A stretch of 34,228 nt of DNA from Clostridia bacterium (lineage in GTDB: Bacteria; Bacillota; Clostridia; TANB77; CAG-508), in the NCBI GenBank assembly GCA_017404025.1, contig JAFRDD010000094.1:1-34228 (forward strand), in the 5' to 3' direction. A model generated the notes under the pieces. It worked only from the letters and a program-made list of their open reading frames with translations, was not told the origin of the DNA and did not search any database. Of this stretch, positions 15,628 to 24,551 are shown piece after piece. Numbering within the stretch: position 1 is the first letter of the stretch; every line of letters starts with the position of its first letter. The position numbers and the translations under genes were made by a program.

Positions 15628-15694
15628 TATATTTTGCACTGTTTTTGCAAGTTTCGCACGTGTTTTTTCTACTTTTTTCGACATATAATCCAAA

Positions 15695-15740
15695 AGAAAA
15701 ACAGCATAATATTAATTCCAATTCCTATACTGTTTTTTCT
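15695..15740 (-). terminator. Possible terminator of the yfmF-yfmH operon
   Basis: AGAAAAACAG and CTGTTTTTTCT pair with one bulge, with a T-rich tail on the minus strand, 24 bases past the yfmH stop. The loop is long (25 bases), so the call is tentative. Confidence 0.4.
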
Positions 15741-15763
15741 ACATTCTTTTTTCTTATATTATT

Positions 15764-17035
15764 TTAATTTTTCACAATAGAAATAACCATTTTTTCTTCT
15801 TTGAATACATCAATTAACAAATCATTTAAGTATCCCGTATTTATACTTTGAATTTCCTCTAAATAGTCAAAACTATTGATTCCTTTGAAATAATCTGAAA
15901 TAAACATCCTAGCAATATCTGAGACATCATTATATTCTTTAATATACTCGCCATATATCATTTTTTTATTTCTTTCAAAATCTTCTTCGCTTATACCGTT
16001 TTTCTTTAATAATTTTATCTCTTCTTTAAATTTTTCATAGACTTTTTCAGGTTCTTTTGACTGTCCTGTAATTAAAATATGTGCATATCCTCTTGAAAAT
16101 TCATAGTCTAAACTTGCCCCACCATATATTATTCCATTATCATATAATTCTTTATATAATTTTGAACTTTTACCAAAAATAATATTCAATAATATTTCAA
16201 TTGCTATATGTTTTTTTACTTTTGTTTCTTCTTTAGGCTTTACATCTTTTATTCCTATCGTATAAATTGGTTGGCTAACTTCCATATTTTGTTCTACTTT
16301 TTCTTTTACAATTTTTTCTGGTTCTTCTGGATAAATTCTTTTAATTTCTCCCTGACTTTCTTTTTCAATTAATCTTTTTCTTATTTCCAATAAAATCTCA
16401 TCTGGTTCAAAATCTCCACAGACTACCATTGCCATATTTGATGGATTATAAAATGTATTATAACATTTATACAAAATATCTTTATTAATATGTGATATTG
16501 TTTCTACAGTTCCAGTAATATCTAATTTTATAGGATGATTATAATACATTGCCTCTAATGTATTCAAATAAACTTTCCATTCAGGATAATCATCATACAT
16601 TTTAATTTCTTGACCTATAATTCCTTTTTCTTTTTCCACATTTTCATCTGTAAAATATGGATGCTGAACATAATCCATTAATTCATCTAAAGCTTCGTAG
16701 AAATTATCTGTACATTCATATAAATAAGCTGTATGATCATTTGTTGTATATGCATTTGCATTAACTCCTAAAGCAGTTAATGTATCTAAACTATTGGTTC
16801 CATTTTCTTGTTCAAACATTTTATGTTCAAGAAAATGAGCTACTCCTTTAGGTACTTCTGTTTTACTTTTTTCTCCTGGTGCAATAAACTCACTATCATT
16901 TGAACCATAATTTGTACCCCATACAACAAATTTTTTTTGAATCCCTTTTTTAGGAATTATCATTATTGTCAAACCATTTTCTAGTTTTTCAATATATATC
17001 TTTTCTTTAACTTTCAAATTTTCTTGTACCTGCAT
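15764..17035 (-). CDS. yfmH: M16 family metallopeptidase, YfmH type
   Basis: A 423-residue M16 (pitrilysin/insulinase-like) peptidase. The inverted zinc motif HxxEH is intact as HFLEH (His67, Glu70, His71), in the block GVAHFLEHKMFEQENG, followed by the conserved ANAYT and a downstream Glu-rich helix expected to give the third zinc ligand. It is the catalytic partner of a two-subunit M16 complex whose other subunit is encoded just upstream. In Bacillus the pair (ymfF/ymfH) is linked to the modification of elongation factor P; related pairs also process peptides. AGGAGG precedes the ATG; 11 bases separate it from yfmF. Confidence 0.92.
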   Translation of the reverse strand: MQVQENLKVKEKIYIEKLENGLTIMIIPKKGIQKKFVVWGTNYGSNDSEFIAPGEKSKTEVPKGVAHFLEHKMFEQENGTNSLDTLTALGVNANAYTTNDHTAYLYECTDNFYEALDELMDYVQHPYFTDENVEKEKGIIGQEIKMYDDYPEWKVYLNTLEAMYYNHPIKLDITGTVETISHINKDILYKCYNTFYNPSNMAMVVCGDFEPDEILLEIRKRLIEKESQGEIKRIYPEEPEKIVKEKVEQNMEVSQPIYTIGIKDVKPKEETKVKKHIAIEILLNIIFGKSSKLYKELYDNGIIYGGASLDYEFSRGYAHILITGQSKEPEKVYEKFKEEIKLLKKNGISEEDFERNKKMIYGEYIKEYNDVSDIARMFISDYFKGINSFDYLEEIQSINTGYLNDLLIDVFKEEKMVISIVKN

Positions 17036-17046
17036 AACTTCCTCCT

Positions 17047-18318
17047 CTAATCTTTTAAGAAATAAATAGTATTTATATAAACAGATTTTGCAATTTTTAT
17101 AATATCTTCTTTAGTTATTTTATTTATTCTATTAATATAATCTTCTAAACTAATTTCCATATTTGACAATTCCTGTCCAAATTTATAAGTTATTCCACTG
17201 TCTTGTTCATCATCAATAGATTTGATTCCAGAAATAATTACTTTTTTTGCATTTTGTATATCTTCTTCTGAAAACTCTTCGTTTTTCATATCTTCTATTT
17301 GTTTTCTTACTATATCTACTGTTTTTTCAAAATTTTCTATCTCTATTCCACAATTTATAAATATATTGTTCATATGTCTTAAATAACTTGAACTTGCAAC
17401 ATATGCTAAATGTTCTTTTTCTCTCACATTTTGAAACATTTTTGAATTTGCACTACCACCTAAAATTGTATTGTAAATTAAAACATCAAATTTTTCGTCT
17501 TCGTTTTTTATATCAATATCCAATCCTATTGTAAGTTTACCTTGTGAAACTTGCATTGAATCTGTTTGATTTTTTTCTTGTTTTGGTATTTCTCTTTTTT
17601 CCAAATTCGTTGGTGTATATTTAGATTCTCTTTCATTTAATTTTTTTATATTTTCATTTTCTTTAATTATTTTTAATGTTTCTTCATTTATTTTTCCTGA
17701 AACAAATATATCAATTTTGCATTCATTTAATAATTTTTGATATTGTTCATATAAATTTATATTATCTATTTTTTCTAAATCTTCTATATACCCATATTTA
17801 AATATTCCATATCCATCTTTCCCATACATAGTTTCAATACATCTATCCATCGCATATCTTGCTTTATTATCAATTCTTGACTTTATAATATTTTTTATAT
17901 TATCTTTTTCTTGATTAACATATGCTTTATTAAATCCATTTTCTTCAATCAAAGGATTAAAAACAATTTCAAAAATCCTTTCTAATGACTGTTTTAATAA
18001 ATTTTCTTTATTATTTGGCAAAAAATTATCATTTATGCTTTCTATATAAAATTTTAGAACTTGATTTTTTCCTGTTCTATCTATTCCACAATCAAAACTT
18101 GCACCATACATATTTTCTAATGCTTTACTTATTTCTTCTTGTGTTTTCATATTCTTACTGCCTCTTCTCAAAACAGCTGATATTAGCGCATTTTTTGTTA
18201 CATCTTCCCTTTTTATTGTTGTTGTTAAGAATACTGCTATTAAATTTGTTTTGAATTTATCTGTATTTATATAATGTAAATTTATTCCTTTTTTTATATT
18301 AATTTTTTTATATTCCAT
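17047..18318 (-). CDS. yfmF: M16-like protein lacking the zinc motif, YfmF type
   Basis: A 423-residue M16-fold protein paired with yfmH. The position where HxxEH would stand reads TKNALISAVLRRGSKNM, so it has no zinc site; the C-terminal half keeps the substrate-binding features of the non-catalytic M16 subunit (GGSANSKMFQNVREKEHLAY, which corresponds to the R/Y pair region). The length equals that of its partner, as in other heterodimeric M16 proteases. AAGGTGG lies before the ATG. It is the first gene of the operon, starting about 190 bases after the rpsU stop and its terminator. Confidence 0.9.
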   Translation of the reverse strand: MEYKKINIKKGINLHYINTDKFKTNLIAVFLTTTIKREDVTKNALISAVLRRGSKNMKTQEEISKALENMYGASFDCGIDRTGKNQVLKFYIESINDNFLPNNKENLLKQSLERIFEIVFNPLIEENGFNKAYVNQEKDNIKNIIKSRIDNKARYAMDRCIETMYGKDGYGIFKYGYIEDLEKIDNINLYEQYQKLLNECKIDIFVSGKINEETLKIIKENENIKKLNERESKYTPTNLEKREIPKQEKNQTDSMQVSQGKLTIGLDIDIKNEDEKFDVLIYNTILGGSANSKMFQNVREKEHLAYVASSSYLRHMNNIFINCGIEIENFEKTVDIVRKQIEDMKNEEFSEEDIQNAKKVIISGIKSIDDEQDSGITYKFGQELSNMEISLEDYINRINKITKEDIIKIAKSVYINTIYFLKD

Positions 18319-18392
18319 TTTATCTCCACCTTTCGCACTATTATTATATATTTTTTAAAACTTATTATACTTTATTTTTAAAAAAACAAAAA

Positions 18393-18467
18393 AGCTATAT
18401 ATAAATATTTTTGCTCAAAACATAGCTAGATTTTTGTTCTGAGCTTTTAATATATTTATATATAGCT
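18393..18467 (-). terminator. Large rpsU terminator
   Basis: AGCTATATATAAATAT (18393-18408) and its exact complement (18452-18467) form a 16-bp stem; an inner GCTCAAAAC/GTTCTGAGC stem extends it. On the minus strand it is followed by T6-G-T7. A smaller GCTG-TTTT-CAGC hairpin overlaps its upstream arm. Confidence 0.7.
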
Positions 18468-18505
18468 GTTTTCAGCTTTTTATAATTTACTACTAATAAT
18501 TTTTA

Positions 18506-18676
18506 TTAAAATTTTCTTTTCCTTGCTGCCTCTGATTTCTTTTTTCTTTTTACGCTTGGCTTTTCATAATGTTCTCTTTTTCTAACTTCTTGCATAACTC
18601 CATTACGTGCGCATTGTCTTTTAAATCTTTTTAATGCGTCTTCTATATTTCCATTATTAACTTTTATTTCTGACAT
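18506..18676 (-). CDS. rpsU: 30S ribosomal protein S21
   Basis: A 56-residue, strongly basic protein with the S21 pattern: [18 protein letters not shown] at the start, the [20 protein letters not shown] centre and a Lys/Arg-rich tail ([14 protein letters not shown]). S21 binds the small subunit near the anti-Shine-Dalgarno end of 16S rRNA and helps initiation. GGAGGGGA lies 6 bases before the ATG. It has its own strong promoter (18764-18793) and a large terminator, and is not linked here to dnaG or gatB-like genes. Confidence 0.97.
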   Translation of the reverse strand: MSEIKVNNGNIEDALKRFKRQCARNGVMQEVRKREHYEKPSVKRKKKSEAARKRKF

Positions 18677-18763
18677 TTATATTCCCCTCCTTCCAGCTAC
18701 ATAAACACTGTACATGGAATTTTTGTGTATGGTAAATAACTCATACCCCTATATACGTCATAT

Positions 18764-18793
18764 ATTATACATTATTTTGTATAAGCTTGTCAA
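18764..18793 (-). promoter_or_regulatory. Strong promoter of rpsU
   Basis: Perfect TTGACA (18788-18793) and perfect TATAAT (18764-18769) with an 18-base spacer on the minus strand, giving a leader of about 80 bases. Confidence 0.8.
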
Positions 18794-18808
18794 TAGCATT
18801 TTTAAGGT

Positions 18809-19825
18809 TTATACATTTTCTTCTGTTTTTTCTTTTATTGAAACGACTGTTACAAAAATACCTGTTATTAATACAAATAAATAAAAACTTATACCTCTAT
18901 TTAATAACATTGCACTACTTACAATACCTGTCGTAAATACTTTTTCAAATAAGGCCATAAATCCTCCCTCTGTAACCCCTACTGCTCCTGGCAAAGGAAT
19001 TCCTGATGTTGTAGCATATAAAACAGCTTGTAATGCGATAACCTGTAATATATTATAATCGTGCAAATTAAAGGCCAAATAAACCCAATAAGGTATAGTA
19101 TAATAGATTGTAATTTGTATTAGTGTCGTAAAAATAGTTCTTACAATTAGAAATTTATTTTCTTTTATATATTTAGCACTTGCCTGATAATTAGTTAATT
19201 CTGCTTCCATTTTTTCTTGCTTTTTATCAACATTTTTAATTTTAAAAAATCTTAGTACTTTTACAGCAAATTTTATTAATGCATTTGATAATCTTCTTGA
19301 AAAAATACCTATTAAAAATAGTGCAAGCGCTGTACTATTAAGAACTACTCCAACTATAAATAACCATACCAATCCTTGAGTCATGTGGTCGTGATTAAAT
19401 CCTACACTTATAAATGCAAATGATAGTGTTATTATTTGAAAACTACTCAAATTAATTAAAAGTGCTAATGTTGCATTTCCTACTGATATCTTGTCCTTAT
19501 GCATATAGTAAATTTGCATTGGTTGCCCACCACTTGCAGCTGGTGTAATAGCACTAAAAAAGAATCCTATCAAAACATATTTTATATTTTTTAATAAATT
19601 GCTTTTTTCTCCTAAAACTTTTAAAGTTCTCCCCATATTTACTGCTTCTAAAATTAAATAACCAGCCATACATACAACCGCAATCGCAACATATTGCAAT
19701 TTTACTGTTCGTAACACTTTATATATATTCATTATATCTTGGTCTTTTAAAACCATATAAAAAGTTATTCCTATAAGTACGCCAAAAATTATTAAGTTTT
19801 TTAGCATTTTCTTTGACTTTTCCAT
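18809..19825 (-). CDS. AglD/YbhN-type integral membrane protein, flippase-like
   Basis: A 338-residue polytopic protein of the lysylphosphatidylglycerol synthase transmembrane (UPF0104) family, with about eight membrane helices. The two family motifs are present: ITPAASGGQPMQIYYM in the first half and SGIPLPGAVGVTEGGF in the second. Members include the membrane half of MprF (lipid flipping) and AglD; this copy lacks the soluble aminoacyl transferase half, so it probably moves or handles a lipid-linked compound. The ATG at 19825 has GGATGG 5 bases upstream and is preferred over the ATG at 19834. Monocistronic, promoter at 19860-19888. Exact substrate unknown. Confidence 0.85.
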   Translation of the reverse strand: MEKSKKMLKNLIIFGVLIGITFYMVLKDQDIMNIYKVLRTVKLQYVAIAVVCMAGYLILEAVNMGRTLKVLGEKSNLLKNIKYVLIGFFFSAITPAASGGQPMQIYYMHKDKISVGNATLALLINLSSFQIITLSFAFISVGFNHDHMTQGLVWLFIVGVVLNSTALALFLIGIFSRRLSNALIKFAVKVLRFFKIKNVDKKQEKMEAELTNYQASAKYIKENKFLIVRTIFTTLIQITIYYTIPYWVYLAFNLHDYNILQVIALQAVLYATTSGIPLPGAVGVTEGGFMALFEKVFTTGIVSSAMLLNRGISFYLFVLITGIFVTVVSIKEKTEENV

Positions 19826-19859
19826 CTTTACCATCCGTTATTTTATTAGTATAATATAT

Positions 19860-19888
19860 AATATACACCAAGAGAATTTAAATTACAA
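19860..19888 (-). promoter_or_regulatory. Promoter of the flippase-like gene
   Basis: TTGTAA (19883-19888), 17 bases, TATATT (19860-19865) on the minus strand. Confidence 0.5.
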
Positions 19889-19922
19889 GATTATTTTAAT
19901 TAAAATTTTTATGAAAAAATAT

Positions 19923-19959
19923 AAAATCCTAATTGAGCATTAAACTTAATTAGGATTTT
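19923..19959. terminator. Terminator of the sortase gene
   Basis: AAAATCCTAATT (19923-19934) pairs perfectly with AATTAGGATTTT (19948-19959) around a 13-base loop. T-rich tails follow on both strands; it lies 26 bases past the sortase stop. Confidence 0.7.
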
Positions 19960-19984
19960 ATTAATAATTCTTTCTTATATTTTT

Positions 19985-20731
19985 CTATTTTACTTCTCTT
20001 GTTCTTACTACAACTCTTAATCTACTATCATCTGTACATGTTATTAATGTAACTTCTTTTTTTCCATTAGTTAATTGACTTGTACAAGATACATCCTCAG
20101 GCTCTACTGTATATTTATCATAAACTTCATATTTTAATGTTCTTTTAGATAAATCTGTTAATGTTATTATATCTCCAACTTCTAAGTTAGGCACCTTACT
20201 GAAGAATTTATCATTTCTATAATTATGTCCCACTATACAGAAATTTCCAACTTCATTTGGTTCTCCTCCCCAAAACTTACATGGTGAAATTTTTAATAAT
20301 GTTTCAATTTGACTTAGTTCTCCTTGCAATACAGGAAAACTCTTATTTAGTTTTGGTATATCTACTGTAGCTACATTTGTATATGTTGCGCCATTATATG
20401 AGCTCTGTCTATTTGTTGTTACAGATGAAGTTTCTTCTGCTTGTTCATGCATTTCTTCATCATTTGTAGCTACTGTATAATCTTCACTTAAAACAATAAC
20501 CAAAGCATCTTCTGGAATTACTGTATCATCAACAGTATTTTCTTCTTCACTTGCTAATATTTCTCCTATCATTTCTTCACTTTTGCTTCTATCATATTCT
20601 GCATATATATATGCAGATACTAAAGCAACAACTAAAAAAATTGATAAAAAGAAATCTATTTTGTATATTTTTTTTCTCTTTTTTAATTCTGGAGTCACAT
20701 ATAATTTTTTAGTTACAAGAATTTGATTCAT
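19985..20731 (-). CDS. Sortase (class D-like)
   Basis: A 248-residue membrane-anchored transpeptidase. A basic cytoplasmic start (KKRKKIYK) leads into one membrane helix (about 27-46), then an acidic Ser/Thr-rich linker and the sortase barrel. The catalytic His is in IVGHNYRN, the Cys in VTLITCTDD (Cys232) and the Arg is 237 or 239 in SRLRVVV. Sortases cut LPxTG-like signals and attach proteins to the cell wall or to each other. No sorting-signal substrate is encoded next to it, so it may be a housekeeping enzyme acting on proteins encoded elsewhere. AGGAGA lies before the ATG; an extended -10 promoter is at 20769-20777. Confidence 0.9.
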   Translation of the reverse strand: MNQILVTKKLYVTPELKKRKKIYKIDFFLSIFLVVALVSAYIYAEYDRSKSEEMIGEILASEEENTVDDTVIPEDALVIVLSEDYTVATNDEEMHEQAEETSSVTTNRQSSYNGATYTNVATVDIPKLNKSFPVLQGELSQIETLLKISPCKFWGGEPNEVGNFCIVGHNYRNDKFFSKVPNLEVGDIITLTDLSKRTLKYEVYDKYTVEPEDVSCTSQLTNGKKEVTLITCTDDSRLRVVVRTREVK

Positions 20732-20768
20732 AACCTTCTCCTATCATTAATTTAACATCATTAACAAT

Positions 20769-20777
20769 ATTATATCA
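20769..20777 (-). promoter_or_regulatory. Extended -10 promoter of the sortase gene
   Basis: TGATATAAT on the minus strand is a perfect extended -10; no good -35 is visible. It lies 38 bases before the start codon. Confidence 0.55.
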
Positions 20778-20812
20778 TATATTTGAAAAAAATAGAACCC
20801 TTTTTATAAAAA

Positions 20813-21676
20813 TTATTTGCATTTTATTTTTTTTGTTAAATTAACATAATCCTCTAATCTCAATTTTTCTGCTCTGATATTTTCATCTAGATTTAATTCT
20901 TTTAAAATTCTTAATCCTTCTTCTTTATTTGAAAATATTTTTGAATTAGTTAAAGAATTTAGCAATGTTTTTCTTCTTTGCATAAATGCATATTTTATTA
21001 TTTTAAACATATTATCCTTATTTTCTATTTTTACTATAGGCTGTTTTCTAATGTTTAATTTTATTACTTTTGATATAACTTCTGGCTCAGGTATAAAAGA
21101 TTCTTTTGGGACATCTAATATTCCTTCAGATTGCGCATAATAATAAACAGTATACGTAATTGCTCCTGTTTCTTTCTCTCCAGGCACCGCAATTAATCTA
21201 TCTGCAACTTCTTTTTGTACCATAACTGTTATACTTTCCAAATTTAATTCGTCCTCAATTAATTTCATAATAATAGGTGTTGTAATATAATACGGTAAGT
21301 TTGCAACAATTTTTGCATTGTGTAAATTGTTTTTCTCTTTCTCTTTTTCAATTATTTTATTAAGATTACACTCAAGTACGTCTTCATGAATAACTTCAAA
21401 ATTATTATATAATGAAAATCTATCTTTCAAAATCGTAATCATCTTTGCATCTAATTCGATACATAAAACTTTTCCTGCTTTTTCAAGCAAATATTTTGTT
21501 AATGTTCCAAGTCCTGGTCCTATTTCTATTACTAAATCATCTTTATTAATATTGCTACTTTCTATTATTTTATTAACAACATCTTGATTTATTAAAAAAT
21601 TTTGCCCCAACGATTTGTTAGCTTTAACATTATATTTTTTTATTAAATATTTTGTATCTTCAAAAATATTGTTCAT
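20813..21676 (-). CDS. rsmA: 16S rRNA A1518/A1519 dimethyltransferase
   Basis: RsmA (KsgA) adds four methyl groups to two adjacent adenines in helix 45 of 16S rRNA during small-subunit maturation. The 287-residue protein has KSLGQNFLINQ, the SAM-binding EIGPGLGTLT, the catalytic NLPYYITTPI and the C-terminal QRRKTLLNSL block. I chose the ATG at 21676 because AGAGG is 7 bases upstream, because the length then matches the family, and because a near-consensus promoter (21699-21727) lies between it and an upstream in-frame ATG at 21766. Confidence 0.96.
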   Translation of the reverse strand: MNNIFEDTKYLIKKYNVKANKSLGQNFLINQDVVNKIIESSNINKDDLVIEIGPGLGTLTKYLLEKAGKVLCIELDAKMITILKDRFSLYNNFEVIHEDVLECNLNKIIEKEKEKNNLHNAKIVANLPYYITTPIIMKLIEDELNLESITVMVQKEVADRLIAVPGEKETGAITYTVYYYAQSEGILDVPKESFIPEPEVISKVIKLNIRKQPIVKIENKDNMFKIIKYAFMQRRKTLLNSLTNSKIFSNKEEGLRILKELNLDENIRAEKLRLEDYVNLTKKIKCK

Positions 21677-21698
21677 TTTCATACCTCTTTCAAATAAT

Positions 21699-21727
21699 AT
21701 TATACTTTTTTTTGTTTCATTTTTCAA
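21699..21727 (-). promoter_or_regulatory. Promoter of rsmA
   Basis: TTGAAA (21722-21727), 17 bases, TATAAT (21699-21704) on the minus strand, placed immediately after the yraN stop codon. Confidence 0.75.
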
Positions 21728-21732
21728 GACAT

Positions 21733-22086
21733 TTATACTACTTGCTTTAATTGTACTACTTTGCACATATTATTTTGAATATAAACTTCGATAATATCAA
21801 ATCTTACAATTATATCTTTTACTTTTTTTAACTTTAAATATACATTTGCACTTTTATAAATATGGTTCATTTTATTATAATCAACAGCTTGTGCTGGTGT
21901 ACCATAGTTCAAATTACTCCTTGTCTTTACTTCTATAAATACCATCTCATTTTTGTCATTTGCTATAATATCTATTTCTCCCTGTTTACATCTAAAATTT
22001 CTTTCTAAAATTTTATAATTATTTTTAAGTAAATATCTGATTGCAACATCCTCGCCATATTTTCCTATCTTTATATTATTTCTCAT
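21733..22086 (-). CDS. YraN family protein (UPF0102), nuclease-like fold
   Basis: A 117-residue member of the YraN/UPF0102 family. It shows the PD-(D/E)xK-like core: GKYGEDVAIRYLLKNNY, then QGEIDIIA and VFIEVKTRS, with the Glu/Asp and ExK residues of the nuclease fold preserved, and the later YGTPAQAV block. Its role in bacteria is not established; it is usually found, as here, beside dprA or comM-like genes. The ATG overlaps the end of dprA by 4 bases. Confidence 0.93.
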   Translation of the reverse strand: MRNNIKIGKYGEDVAIRYLLKNNYKILERNFRCKQGEIDIIANDKNEMVFIEVKTRSNLNYGTPAQAVDYNKMNHIYKSANVYLKLKKVKDIIVRFDIIEVYIQNNMCKVVQLKQVV

Positions 22087-22937
22087 ACAATTCTCCTATA
22101 TCGCTTTCCTGGTAATTGTTCAATTTTATTCATTAATTGTAGCATTGTTAATTGATAATTAACCTCTTCTATTTTTAAATTACTTTTCTTTACTATTTCA
22201 TCTATTCCTATTTCATCTTCTAAAAAGTCCATAATAAAACTTTCATTAATATTACTAAAATTTATTTTTTCATACTCCTCACTTTTTCTTTTTTCGATAT
22301 TATCAAAATTTTCTATAATATCCTCTTCATTTCTTACAAGCGCAGCCCCTTCGTGTATTAATTTATTGGGCACCAATCCTTTTGGATTTTCTAATGATGA
22401 AGGGACACAAAAAATTTTTTTATTTTGTTCTTTAGCAATTCTTGCAGTTACAGCTGTTCCACTCCTATATCCTCCTTCTATTATTAAAATTCCATCTGAC
22501 AATGCGCTTACTATTCTATTTCTTTCTATAAAATTTTTTGATTTTACCATTTCGTCTGGTTCATATTCACTAATTACAGCTCCTCCAGCATCTAGTATTT
22601 TATTTACAATATATTCATTTTCTTTTGGATATATTTTATTAAATCCTGAAGGTAACACAGCTATAGTACTACCTTTATTTTCAATCGTTGCTAAATGTGC
22701 GTATTTATCTACTCCTCTTGCCATTCCACTAATAATATTAATTTTATATTTACTCAATCTTTGAGCAAATAATTTGGCCATTTTTTCTCCATATGTAGAG
22801 CAACTTCTTGAGCCAATAATCGCAATTCCAAAATTATTTATTATCTCTATATTGCCTAACACATAAATTTTTTGTGGAAAATTTTTTATATTTCTCAATT
22901 TTTTAGGAAAATATTTGCTACTATATTCTACTTCCAT
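22083..22937 (-). CDS. dprA: DNA-processing protein DprA
   Basis: DprA binds incoming single-stranded DNA during transformation and loads RecA. The 284-residue protein has the Rossmann-like core with AIIGSRSCSTYG, GMARGVDKYAH, AVLPSGFNKIYP and RNRIVSALSDG, and a C-terminal winged-helix-like segment. The N-terminal SAM-like domain of longer DprA proteins is short or missing. I start at the ATG at 22937: AGGAG lies 7 bases before it, while the ATG six bases upstream is too close. It overlaps the comM stop by 17 bases, so the two are translationally coupled. Confidence 0.93.
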   Translation of the reverse strand: MEVEYSSKYFPKKLRNIKNFPQKIYVLGNIEIINNFGIAIIGSRSCSTYGEKMAKLFAQRLSKYKINIISGMARGVDKYAHLATIENKGSTIAVLPSGFNKIYPKENEYIVNKILDAGGAVISEYEPDEMVKSKNFIERNRIVSALSDGILIIEGGYRSGTAVTARIAKEQNKKIFCVPSSLENPKGLVPNKLIHEGAALVRNEEDIIENFDNIEKRKSEEYEKINFSNINESFIMDFLEDEIGIDEIVKKSNLKIEEVNYQLTMLQLMNKIEQLPGKRYRRIV

Positions 22938-24462
22938 TTTCATTCTCCTGACACCTGTATTGAATTGCTTCTGCAATATGTTTAACATTAATTTTTTCTG
23001 TTTCCTCTAAATCTGCTATTGTTCTAGCAACTTTCAGAATTTTATTATATCCTCTAATACTTAGATTAAATTTATCATATGCTTGTCTTAGTAGTGAATT
23101 TGAGTAATTATCTATTTCGCAGTATCTTTGTATTAATTCTGACGTTAATTCAGAATTCGTATTTATTTTTTCATTTTTGTATCTATCATTTTGAATTTCC
23201 CTTGCTCTTGTAACTCTTTGCTTTACACTTTTAGATGTTTCTCCATTATTTTTATATTGTTTCGATATCTTTTCATATTCAATTTCCATAGCATATGCTT
23301 TTAAATCAATTCTATCTAAAAAAGGTCCACTTATTTTTTCTATATACTTTTTTCTTTGTAAAGCAGTACATGTACATTCTTTTTTTATACTTCCATAATA
23401 TCCACATGGACATGGATTCATACTAGCTATAAGCATAAAATTACTAGGATATTCTAAATTATAGTTTACTCTATTAATCATTATTCTTTTATCTTGAAGT
23501 GGTTCTCTTAATGCCTCTAAAGTATCTTTTTTAAATTCTGCTAATTCATCTAAATACAGTACCCCAAAATGAGCTAAAGTTATTTCTCCTGGCATTGGCT
23601 TTTTTCCACCTCCAATCATCGAACTTGTTGATATAGTATGATGTGGAGCACAAAACGGTCTTGTACAAATAATCTCTCCATCTTTTAATTTGCCTGAAGC
23701 ACTATAAATCTGTGTAATTTCTAGTGCTTCCTCAAAAGACAAATCTGGTAATATAGAACTAATTGTTTTTGAAAGAATCGTTTTTCCTACTCCTGGAATT
23801 CCAGAAATAAGGCAATTATGATTTCCAGAAGCAGATATCTCCAGTGCCCTTTTCACATTTTCTTGTCCATAAATATCCTCAAATTTATATTCATAATCTT
23901 TTTCCAGATTTAGCAACTTTTCTACTTTTTTAGGAACATATTCTATTTTCTGTATTCCATTTAAATATTCTATTACTTGTTTTAAATTTTCAACTGGCAA
24001 TATTTCTATACCGTCTACAAAAGCTGCTTCATACATATTTTCTTTAGGTAATATTATTTTTTTCATTCCATATTTTTTAGCTTCTATACACATAGATAAA
24101 GCTCCATTTACCTTATATATTTTTCCATCTAATCCTAATTCTCCAATAAATACACAGTTATTAGTAACATTATTCTTTATTTTTCCAATATTTTGTAGAA
24201 TTCCTATCGCTATCGGTAAATCATAGCTTGACCCTTCTTTCTTCACATCTGCCGGAGACAAATTAACTATAATTTTCATACTTGGAAACTGTATTTCAGA
24301 ATTTTTTATTGCAAATGTTATTCTCTCCTTTGATTCTTTTATTGCTATATCTGGTAAACCAACTATTTCAAATTTGGGTATTCCTAAAGCTAAACAAGTT
24401 TGAACTTCAATTAAAGTTGCACTAAGACCACTTAATGCAATTGTATATATATTTGAAATCAT
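22921..24462 (-). CDS. comM: ComM/YifB-type AAA+ ATPase (Mg-chelatase-like)
   Basis: A 513-residue hexameric helicase-like ATPase that promotes branch migration of incoming DNA in natural transformation. Domains in order: an N-terminal Lon-protease-like fold (SGLSATLIEVQ, NLSPADVKKEG), the AAA+ module with Walker A GIPGVGKT and Walker B YLDELAEF, a zinc-binding segment NPCPCGYYG with CTC, and the C-terminal Mg-chelatase domain (LDRIDL, RGYNKILKVARTIADLE). AAGGAGA precedes the ATG. First gene of comM-dprA-yraN, divergent from the penicillin-binding protein gene. Confidence 0.95.
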   Translation of the reverse strand: MISNIYTIALSGLSATLIEVQTCLALGIPKFEIVGLPDIAIKESKERITFAIKNSEIQFPSMKIIVNLSPADVKKEGSSYDLPIAIGILQNIGKIKNNVTNNCVFIGELGLDGKIYKVNGALSMCIEAKKYGMKKIILPKENMYEAAFVDGIEILPVENLKQVIEYLNGIQKIEYVPKKVEKLLNLEKDYEYKFEDIYGQENVKRALEISASGNHNCLISGIPGVGKTILSKTISSILPDLSFEEALEITQIYSASGKLKDGEIICTRPFCAPHHTISTSSMIGGGKKPMPGEITLAHFGVLYLDELAEFKKDTLEALREPLQDKRIMINRVNYNLEYPSNFMLIASMNPCPCGYYGSIKKECTCTALQRKKYIEKISGPFLDRIDLKAYAMEIEYEKISKQYKNNGETSKSVKQRVTRAREIQNDRYKNEKINTNSELTSELIQRYCEIDNYSNSLLRQAYDKFNLSIRGYNKILKVARTIADLEETEKINVKHIAEAIQYRCQENENGSRI

Positions 24463-24491
24463 TTTTTATTCTCCTTTTTTTAGTTAATTTA

Positions 24492-24520
24492 TTGATTTTT
24501 TATATATTTTCATATAAAAT
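24492..24520 (+). promoter_or_regulatory. Candidate promoter of the penicillin-binding protein gene
   Basis: TTGATT (24492-24497), 17 bases, TAAAAT (24515-24520), about 30 bases before the start codon. Confidence 0.4.
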
Positions 24521-24551
24521 ATATAAAAAAATAATGAAAATTGGTGAACAT

